Positions 9,501-12,287 of a stretch of DNA of 12,287 bases are shown here, piece by piece. A model generated the notes under the pieces. It was not told the origin of the DNA, searched no databases, and saw only the letters and a list, made by a program, of their open reading frames with translations. The stretch comes from Phoronis pallida (lineage: Eukaryota > Phoronida > Phoronidae). The first letter of the stretch is position 1; every line of letters begins with the position of its first letter. The stretch spans positions 1 to 12,287 of the forward strand of contig JAOXYC010189356.1 in NCBI GenBank assembly GCA_028565715.1. The letters run 5' to 3'. The position numbers and the translations under genes are program-made.

Positions 9501-12287
9501 TCACCTCCTTCATCCCATCCTTAATTTCATCTCGCTTAGCAACAGCCTTCTCTTCATTCAGTGTGGAATCATGACTGAAAACAAGGATGACATGTAAAAC
9601 CAATTGTTATATCAACCAAACTGAACCATTCCAAATTTCCATGGTCTCTTCTCCATAACACATTCATGTCAATTTCATAATTAGTAACAGTACTTTCAAT
9701 ATAGAGACTTCAATCGTTGCGAAGCTTGATTATAATTAATCATAAATCTGGTCAAGCAACTTGCTTGACCAGATTTATAATTAATTATTATAGTAACAGT
9801 ACTATTTTGTCACTGATAAGTTTTCACAAACAAATAAATCAAATAAATATCCTTGATATGAAACACAAGACCTAAATTGCTTTTTCCCATTTTTTTGGTG
9901 ATCGATATTAATCTTGAAGAAAGTAATATAAAGTGAAGGAACACACAACTAAAATCTAGCAACCCACTAACTACAAAAATTTGTGTGAAATGTTGTTGAG
10001 ACTTTTAGTGCAAATATACCAGTTCTAACATGGAAGACAATTTTATATTTATATCAAAAAACTTTATATGCCTTCATTGGTTACTCACATATATTTCTGG
10101 TACAGTTTATTCTTCAGTTTAGTGATTTCATTCTCCTGGCGTAGATATTCAACTGCTTCATTCTTGGGGCCTTCCAAGTCATTCTTTTCTTTCTCAACTG
10201 CTTTGACACGATTCAACTGAAATGTTAAAATATTGTTGTTTTAGTTAAACTCATACATTATTTGCTCAGCTGAATGTTACAAAAAATCCAACGCAATTGA
10301 ACTCATTCAATAGTTGATAATTTCACTTTTGTAAGTAGCAATGTTTGGCTTTAATTTTTTTAGAATAATGGGAAAAATTTGGCAATGGTTCAACATATTA
10401 CAGTTACACACCGTTATTCATTTATTGAAGCCTATATATCAAATAGGATTACAAGATAAGCCAGAAAGTGACTAGACAAAATCCATTCCCATTAAGATTG
10501 CCTTCTGAGCCTTTTGATTGAGATTTTCAATATCACAATTTCATAGTCTTTAATGATGTGACCTCCAATAATTTTTGTTAGGACACTGATCCGCATTTAA
10601 ATTTGAATTCTAAGCAAATCCAACACATAATTCACAAACCTTTTCACCACGAATTTCGCTCAGATTCTCCACCCGTTTAGCCAGAAGTTCAATTGGTTCC
10701 TTAAAGCGGGAGCTGCCGATGATGTCCTCCAGGAACTCCAACATTCCCTCGTCATGTTCTGTCTGGGCTTTAGGTTTCATCATGGCAATCTGCTCAACTT
10801 CACCCTACAAATATAAGTGCTGTTTATCAGTGAGCACAAAACACAAATAAATGTCCATATAGAGCTCAAATTTTCAAAGGAAATACTAGAGCCTCGGTAG
10901 TTTCAGTCATACAACTTGTTTTGCAAACAGAAGACCTGGGTTCAATATTTAATTGAGTTATTTTTTTCTGTTTTTTGGAATTTATCACAAAAACATACTA
11001 CAACACCAGTTCATTAGGAATCTCTGAACAGTGTTAGGGTTAAATTTACATTTTTGTGACTTGGTCAGAAGTTGTCACTGTTTAATATTTAGCCATTAAA
11101 GTCTGTAACATGACACTTTTTCTCATATTGCAGAGGAGGCACATTTGACCTTCAACAGAATTGAACATACCATGTTTGACCGTTTAACCACGTAAGTCTC
11201 AATAACCACACATAGAATAATTTTAATAATCAAAGCATTCTTTAACCAAAAATGTGGTCTTATTTCAAGATCAGGTGTCATCTTGGATTTCTAATTTCTT
11301 TAAGTTAAAAGTGTGGTTAATTGGGTAAATGTATCAAGTAACACGAAACCACATAACCTGAAAATAGGAGATTTCCCTAATTGCACCAGGTGACTTATTT
11401 CTAATTTCTGTACTGCATATTTTCGTTAATTTGTCAAAAATCTCAAATATCAAAAACTGAAAATCAGAGTTTTACAAACTGCCCACCATACCTGCAGGAT
11501 GAGGAATCTGTTATGATCGAGATCGACACCGTTGCCACGGAGAAGCGTGGCTACTTCCTTATATGGAACTTTCTTGCCATTGAGTGAGTAGAATGAGCTG
11601 TTGTCACGGAAAGCTGTCCTGGATACAACAAACTCGGTGTTGGGGACGACCTCAAAGTCATCCTGACCAGCCTGGATAGACATTTTAAGGACTGGTGTTA
11701 ATTTCAATGGAATTATAAATCTGACAAGTTAAAGAATTCATTTTCTTATGATTTATGCAGTGAAGGAATTATTTTTATATGAACATAATTGCTTATAATG
11801 TAATTAACTAAACCGTAGTTTGAAAATATTCTCAAAACACATTAGTTAGCAGTTTTAACTTAAACGTTCACAGGTGGATCAAATGGAAGATACTGAAATT
11901 CATTTTTAAACTGAAATAAAAGTACATTCTTATTAAGATATTTTTTTGTAAACAAAAATTACAAAGGAAAAGGTTTCACTTGCCGAGAAATTTGTGAATA
12001 TTGTGATGTCATGTGTAAATAAGATGAAGAATAAGCAATTTCAATTAGGTTTGAACAAAGGTGTGACAATAAAATGCTTAAAAACATCGTGTCAATTTTT
12101 TTAAATTTTGTTAATTAACTTAAATAAGTTTTGGAAATGATCTTTTTGAAATTTGTAGATGTTTATTAAGCAAGTACATTAAGCCACTCACCCCAGTGTC
12201 AATAATCTTCTGAAAATGCACCGCCACTGAACAGCTATTGAGATTACTATGTTGATCACTGTTGTGGATCAGGACGCTGATCTTCTT
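288..12287 (-). CDS. SMC4: SMC4, condensin core ATPase subunit (21 internal exons; both ends outside the window)
   Basis: Condensin compacts mitotic chromosomes; SMC4 pairs with SMC2 through the hinge, and the two heads bind ATP and the kleisin CAP-H. I joined 21 exons (288-520, 899-1078, 1420-1593, 2374-2518, 3032-3221, 3616-3742, 4061-4183, 4478-4587, 5098-5282, 5830-6032, 6553-6684, 6998-7106, 7382-7503, 8001-8078, 8443-8586, 8941-9091, 9434-9574, 10089-10216, 10640-10804, 11492-11671, 12192-12287); each junction keeps the frame. Rough layout by window residue: N-head 1-125 with the Q-loop at 92-93, coiled coil 130-470, hinge 473-620, coiled coil 630-990, C-head from about 995. Walker A lies upstream; the ABC signature and Walker B lie downstream. 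SMC4 rather than SMC2 or SMC1/3 is chosen from GTMSGGG followed by KGRMG, from SVLIHNSD, and from the long match to vertebrate SMC4 as I know it. The gene looks intact and functional. Confidence 0.96.
899..1078 (-). CDS. SMC4: SMC4 exon t (returning coiled coil, late)
   Basis: Encodes residues 902-961: LSKVSLHAIDGEESTELPVL, PAEDMESINKEETQYAI, and EEKIASMKPNMAAIEEFKRK. It matches the SMC4 pattern ISLHPI...VLSPEDLEAI and MKPNLGAIAEYKKK closely. Acceptor TTTCAG, donor GTAATT, phase 0 at both ends. The next intron (521-898, 378 bp) shows nothing recognisable apart from A-rich runs. Confidence 0.95.
1420..1593 (-). CDS. SMC4: SMC4 exon s (returning coiled coil)
   Basis: Encodes residues 844-901: EKMKESDAALEAVKTAVTEL, then EQQETDLQKTHIDEKHELEK, ending DSHMKIKHWKKE. 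The end parallels EHNSKIKYWHKEISK of vertebrate SMC4. Acceptor TAACAG, donor GTAATG, phase 0 at both ends. The next intron (1079-1419, 341 bp) is AT-rich with nothing recognisable. Confidence 0.93.
1954..2078. repeat. GC-rich foldback repeat in SMC4 intron
   Basis: Outer arms 1954-1970 and 2062-2078 are inverted copies, 16 of 17 matching. Inner arms 1996-2017 and 2033-2054 (core GTGATACCAGCCC) match 19 of 22. The centre, GGCCGCAGGCC at 2020-2030, folds again. The left side between outer and inner arms is about 18 bases longer than the right. It is far more GC-rich than the surrounding intron. A MITE-like, non-autonomous DNA element is the likely nature; no clear target duplication is visible. 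Confidence 0.7.
2081..2266. repeat. Second inverted repeat beside the foldback
   Basis: TTATTACCAAGC at 2081-2092 and its exact complement GCTTGGTAATAA at 2255-2266 enclose 162 bases. Inside are another exact 8-bp inverted pair, CTGCGTTT (2151-2158) and AAACGCAG (2192-2199), and the palindrome AACTTAAAAGTT (2101-2112). It may be the remaining part of a larger element that also contains 1954-2078, or a separate insertion. No coding capacity. Confidence 0.5.
2374..2518 (-). CDS. SMC4: SMC4 exon r (returning coiled coil)
   Basis: Encodes the end of codon 795 (Arg) and residues 796-843, NQKKAEDKVKSLEEETTENE to LEAYQAAQ. Strong heptad pattern rich in Glu and Lys. Acceptor GTCTAG, donor GTAGGG, ends in phase 0. 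The next intron (1594-2373, 780 bp) is the longest in the window and holds the nested foldback. Confidence 0.92.
2889..2975 (+). mobile_element. tRNA-derived element (SINE-like head), Ala-GGC-like cloverleaf
   Basis: Bases 2889-2961 fold as a 73-nt cloverleaf. The D-stem GCTC/GAGC is at 2898-2913, the anticodon stem TCTGA/TCAGG at 2915-2931 with loop CCGGCAA, and the T-stem CTGGG/CCCAG at 2937-2953. The acceptor pairs 6 of 7 with G-U pairs. The A box TAGCTCAGTTGG is perfect and the B box GGTTTGATTCC has one change. T7 at 2965-2971 could end Pol III transcription. Against a working tRNA: base 33 is C instead of T, T-loop position 56 is T instead of C, and GGC is not a usual eukaryotic Ala anticodon. 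It lies antisense in an SMC4 intron. Confidence 0.65.
3032..3221 (-). CDS. SMC4: SMC4 exon q (returning coiled coil)
   Basis: Encodes residues 732-794 plus two bases of codon 795: DYTKVADTAKVVKDAVEAIH, NKIMEITNSKMGSAQKKVDH, and ITKAGVAVKTAHR across the splice. It aligns with the vertebrate IVEINNHKLKAQQDKLDKI and ITKAQVAIKTADRN stretches. Acceptor TTCATAG; the donor GTAGAC sets phase 2. The next intron (2519-3031) holds a tRNA-like element. Confidence 0.94.
3231..3291. repeat. Tandem duplication of about 31 bp
   Basis: The unit at 3231-3261, starting GAAAATTGGAATTT, is repeated at 3262-3291 with a few changes. It lies 10 to 70 bases upstream of the exon q acceptor on the gene strand, so it duplicates sequence around the likely pyrimidine tract and branch site. 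Confidence 0.7.
3616..3742 (-). CDS. SMC4: SMC4 exon p (returning coiled coil)
   Basis: Encodes residues 690-731 plus the first base of codon 732: HLEEQQSSLTTQEKEQTERV, then AAAPDAKQLEQLQKKVDAFKK. The APDAKQLEQLQKKVDAFK part parallels APDKKKQKLLEENVSAFK of vertebrate SMC4. Acceptor TTGTAG; the donor GTCTGA is weak but follows AAG. A plus-strand open frame over the same bases is a shadow. The next intron (3222-3615, 394 bp) has the short tandem duplication at 3231-3291. Confidence 0.92.
4061..4183 (-). CDS. SMC4: SMC4 exon o (returning coiled coil)
   Basis: Encodes residues 649-689, NTQDIQAVRENREKLDD to LDKYNMEIK. It is charged coiled coil with little fixed sequence; its placement rests on frame, splice sites and order. 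Acceptor TTATAG, donor GTATGT, phase 0 at both ends. The next intron (3743-4060, 318 bp) has only a small 7-bp hairpin at 3906-3923. Confidence 0.9.
4478..4587 (-). CDS. SMC4: SMC4 exon n (hinge exit, GTMSGGG motif)
   Basis: Encodes residues 612-648: GTMSGGGSRVSKGRMG (612-627), the glycine-rich hinge motif, followed by SAVVDDVDPKELQDMEKKLNK, the start of the returning coiled coil. KGRMG after the glycine run is typical of SMC4. Acceptor TTTTAG; the donor GTTCGA is weak but follows AAG. An upstream in-frame ATG exists in the intron but has no role here. The next intron (4184-4477) is AT-rich with nothing recognisable. Confidence 0.95.
5098..5282 (-). CDS. SMC4: SMC4 exon m (hinge)
   Basis: Encodes the end of codon 550, residues 551-611 and the first base of codon 612. 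Order: PENVPRLCDLVRVQDEKI, FYHALRDTLVAKDLDQATR, and RYRVVSMQGALIETS. This is the second half of the hinge. Acceptor TTGCAG; the donor GTTCGT is weak but follows CAG. The split glycine codon (G|GT) joins to GTMSGGG in the next exon, which confirms the border. The next intron (4588-5097, 510 bp) shows no repeat or gene. Confidence 0.96.
5608..5706. repeat. Foldback repeat in hinge-region intron
   Basis: The left arm 5608-5625 (GGAGCTTCATAACTA core) pairs with the right arm 5688-5706, broken by one extra base. An inner pair, TTTTCAAATGA at 5627-5637 and TCATTTGAAAA at 5658-5668, is exact. The nine bases ACCCAATTA occur on both sides (5597-5605 and 5746-5754), a possible but not convincing target duplication. 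No coding capacity; a MITE-like remnant is likely. Confidence 0.65.
5830..6032 (-). CDS. SMC4: SMC4 exon l (hinge)
   Basis: Encodes residues 483-549 plus two bases of codon 550, all hinge. GDLGAIDEKYDVAIS is the hallmark hinge strand and helix; LDNIVCDTIDTAQKCVEFLK follows, then GNVGWATFIAVDKM. The Trp at 528 stands where I would expect a small aliphatic residue (vertebrate GVATFIGLDKM). Acceptor TCACAG; the donor GTGAGT fixes phase 2. The next intron (5283-5829) carries the foldback at 5608-5706. Confidence 0.96.
6220..6317 (-). mobile_element. tRNA-like repeat, second type
   Basis: On the minus strand there is an A-box-like TGGTTGAATGG (6304-6294, one change from consensus), then TTAGCGC. 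GCGGGAGACCCGGGTTCG follows and ends in the first half of a B box (GGTTCG, 6261-6256). The spacing of 32 bases between the boxes suits a tRNA. The B box breaks down after GGTTCG, so no T-stem closes. The string ACGCGGGAGACC resembles tRNA-Asp. The ends GGGGTTGG and CCACCCC are loosely inverted. A short hairpin GGACT/AGTCC lies in the 3' part. It looks like an old tRNA-derived SINE or its fragment, on the same strand as SMC4. Confidence 0.45.
6553..6684 (-). CDS. SMC4: SMC4 exon k (coiled coil into hinge)
   Basis: Encodes residues 439-482: MKDVRGKVERAKSSMEANKS, then NKVLNALMEQKRSG, and the hinge opening KIPGIYGRL (474-482). The last is the usual first strand of the SMC hinge, where SMC4 dimerises with SMC2. 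Acceptor TTGCAG, donor GTCAGT, phase 0 at both ends. The next intron (6033-6552) holds the tRNA-like repeat at 6220-6317. Confidence 0.95.
6998..7106 (-). CDS. SMC4: SMC4 exon j (outgoing coiled coil near the hinge)
   Basis: Encodes the end of codon 402 and residues 403-438, GIKYLEKKIPETE to ETKLNEE. It corresponds to the vertebrate DIEGKLPQTEQELKEKEKE region just before the hinge. Acceptor TTTCAG, donor GTAAAT, ends in phase 0. The next intron (6685-6997, 313 bp) shows nothing recognisable. Confidence 0.91.
7382..7503 (-). CDS. SMC4: SMC4 exon i (outgoing coiled coil)
   Basis: Encodes residues 362-401 plus two bases of codon 402. It opens LDVAQSELDIYLS, nearly the same as the vertebrate MDVAQSELDIYLS, and ends NTLKERK. 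Acceptor TTACAG; the donor GTAAGT sets the phase-2 end. The next intron (7107-7381) holds only a T/A-rich run near 7137-7146. Confidence 0.93.
7561..7853. mobile_element. MITE with 92-bp terminal inverted repeats and TTAA ends
   Basis: The arms 7561-7652 and 7762-7853 are inverted copies with 81 of 92 bases matching by my count, starting TTAAAGATACTGTCTC. Next inward, 7653-7670 and 7706-7723 pair at 16 of 18, and TCCGAT/ATCGGA pair at the centre, so most of the element folds into one hairpin. It begins and ends with TTAA, the target of piggyBac-type transposons, though TA targeting is not excluded. It has no transposase. The open frame through its right arm is accidental. It lies 57 bases upstream of the exon i acceptor. 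Confidence 0.85.
8001..8078 (-). CDS. SMC4: SMC4 exon h (short coiled-coil exon)
   Basis: At 78 bases this is the shortest exon. It encodes residues 336-361: GLQAEKDAKETELLGMQKS and VNETKSK, close to the vertebrate KELMGFSKSVNEARSK. Acceptor GTTACAG, donor GTGTGT, phase 0 at both ends, so skipping it would keep the frame. The next intron (7504-8000) holds the 293-bp inverted-repeat element. Confidence 0.92.
8443..8586 (-). CDS. SMC4: SMC4 exon g (outgoing coiled coil)
   Basis: Encodes residues 288-335, VEDLKAVPEKSEKEIE to LQEVMGSLKTETQ. KLQEVMGSLKTETQ parallels KLKEVMDSLKQETQ of vertebrate SMC4. The acceptor is TAAAG with a poor pyrimidine tract, so the 5' border is slightly less certain, but GTTGAG directly after it restores the frame. 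Donor GTACAG, phase 0 at both ends. The following intron (8079-8442, 364 bp) shows nothing recognisable beyond a 6-bp hairpin. Confidence 0.9.
8820..8857. repeat. Perfect-looking 18-bp hairpin
   Basis: Arms 8820-8837 and 8840-8857 (core ATCATTTCAT and ATGAAATGAT, GACAATT and AATTGTC) match 17 of 18 with a two-base loop. It sits alone in an AT-rich intron with no flanking duplication. It could be a remnant of a foldback element or chance in AT-rich DNA, though the length makes chance unlikely. Confidence 0.75.
8941..9091 (-). CDS. SMC4: SMC4 exon f (outgoing coiled coil)
   Basis: Encodes residues 237-287: EYEHLEKECEKRKEEF, then FEQQDVKCREDLKHSKAKAKK, ending EQEKKK. The REDLKHSKAKAKKLEK stretch matches REKLKHATSKAKKLEK of vertebrate SMC4 and anchors the register. 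Acceptor TTCTAG; the donor GTTGGA is weak but follows AAG. Ends in phase 0. The next intron (8587-8940, 354 bp) carries the hairpin at 8820-8857. Confidence 0.93.
9434..9574 (-). CDS. SMC4: SMC4 exon e (outgoing coiled coil)
   Basis: Encodes residues 190-236 plus two bases of codon 237, from HDSTLNEEKAV to KEHKKIF. It is highly charged heptad-type sequence with little conservation, as expected of an SMC arm. Acceptor TTTCAG; the donor GTAAGT fixes the phase-2 end. A plus-strand open frame covering the same bases is only its shadow. The next intron (9092-9433, 342 bp) is AT-rich with nothing recognisable. Confidence 0.92.
9682..9803. mobile_element. Palindrome flanked by 13-bp direct repeats
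   Basis: Arms 9733-9759 and 9761-9787 around a single central base match 26 of 27 (core AAATCTGGTCAAGCAA). TAGTAACAGTACT occurs exactly at 9682-9694 and 9791-9803, bracketing 96 bases that include the palindrome. The simplest reading is a small insertion with a 13-bp target duplication, but that is longer than usual for DNA transposons. Confidence 0.7.
10089..10216 (-). CDS. SMC4: SMC4 exon d (outgoing coiled coil)
   Basis: Encodes residues 148-189 plus two bases of codon 190. It starts LNRVKAVEKEKNDLEG, which continues the conserved RGEKLNRVK of animal SMC4 across the splice, and ends KNKLYQKY. Acceptor TTTCAG, donor GTGAGT, ends in phase 2. The next intron (9575-10088) holds the palindrome described at 9682-9803. 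Confidence 0.93.
10640..10804 (-). CDS. SMC4: SMC4 exon c (end of N-head, entry to coiled coil)
   Basis: Encodes residues 93-147, starting GEVEQIAMMKPKAQTEHDEG, then MLEFLEDIIG, a highly conserved SMC4 stretch, and ending NLSEIRGEK, where the coiled coil begins. Acceptor TTGTAG, donor GTTTGT, phase 0 at both ends. The following intron (10217-10639, 423 bp) shows nothing recognisable. Confidence 0.95.
10891..10971 (+). mobile_element. Degenerate tRNA-derived element, related to the one at 2889
   Basis: The order is GCCTCGGTAG, TTTCAGTCATA, TTTGCAA (like an Ala-TGC loop), GACCTGGGTTCAAT (B box, damaged after GGTTCAA), then T7. GACCTGGGTT and ATTTTTTTCTGT are shared exactly with the element at 2889-2975, 27 bases apart start to start here and 30 there. 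Same strand, also antisense to SMC4. Stems are mostly lost, so it is an old copy. Confidence 0.5.
11492..11671 (-). CDS. SMC4: SMC4 exon b (N-head, ends at the Q-loop glutamine)
   Basis: Encodes residues 33-92: AGQDDFEVVPN, the strand VVSRTAFRDN, and GVDLDHNRFLILQ. The last residue is the Q-loop glutamine, which in SMC heads contacts the Mg-ATP site. Acceptor ATCCAG, donor GTATGG, phase 0 at both ends. The open frame reads on into the intron for a few codons, which is only read-through. The next intron (10805-11491, 687 bp) holds a tRNA-like repeat, listed separately; the rest of it is featureless AT-rich sequence. Confidence 0.95.
12192..12287 (-). CDS. SMC4: SMC4 exon a (N-head, partial at the window edge)
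   Basis: Encodes residues 1-32, from KKISVLIHNSD to VHFQKIIDTG. This is the N-terminal head just after the Walker A region, which must lie beyond 12287. The donor is GTGAGT at 12191 and the exon ends in phase 0. The exon runs off the window, so its true 5' border is unknown. The following intron (11672-12191, 520 bp) is AT-rich and I see no gene or repeat in it. Confidence 0.93.

Noticed and set aside
1-12287. CRISPR array, bacterial operon, phage or viral insertion
   Set aside because: No spaced repeats of CRISPR type, no ribosome binding sites or operon layout, and no viral gene motif; everything fits an intron-rich animal gene.

Overview
The window is a stretch of an animal nuclear genome. 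It carries one large part of one protein-coding gene on the minus strand: SMC4, the condensin ATPase subunit. Twenty-one exons, all with GT-AG borders, can be joined from 12287 down to 288. Their phases agree throughout. The joined coding sequence is 3116 bases: 1038 complete codons plus two bases of the next. No stop or frameshift occurs in any exon. Identity rests on the SMC4-type hinge motif GTMSGGG...KGRMG, the N-head strings SVLIHNSD and DHNRFLILQGEVEQIAMMKPK, and the C-head string GGDAELELLDSLDPFSEGI. Residue numbers below count from the first codon in the window, not from the true start.

Layout, in gene order from right to left: the rest of the N-terminal ATPase head after Walker A (12287-10640), the outgoing coiled-coil arm (10216-about 6580), the hinge (about 6580-4540), the returning coiled-coil arm (about 4540-420), and the start of the C-terminal head (to 288). 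Missing are the first exon(s) with the start codon and Walker A (beyond 12287) and the last exons with the ABC signature, Walker B and stop codon (before 288). No promoter or polyA site is in the window.

The exons are normal, compact and conserved; the unusual content is in the introns. Seven of the nine introns of about 500 bp or longer hold a recognisable repeat. These are a 293-bp inverted-repeat element with TTAA ends (7561-7853), two apparently related tRNA-derived elements antisense to the gene (2889-2975 and 10891-10971), a different tRNA-like element on the gene strand (6220-6317), a GC-rich foldback with a nested second inverted repeat (1954-2266), a second foldback (5608-5706), and a near-perfect palindrome between 13-bp direct repeats (9682-9803).

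The organism is an intron-rich metazoan with AT-rich introns. The mix of short foldback elements and tRNA-derived SINE-like elements would fit a marine invertebrate such as a mollusc or other spiralian, but that is an inference and the phylum is not fixed by the sequence. I see no new multi-gene system. What deserves a second look is the set of non-autonomous mobile elements inside the introns.
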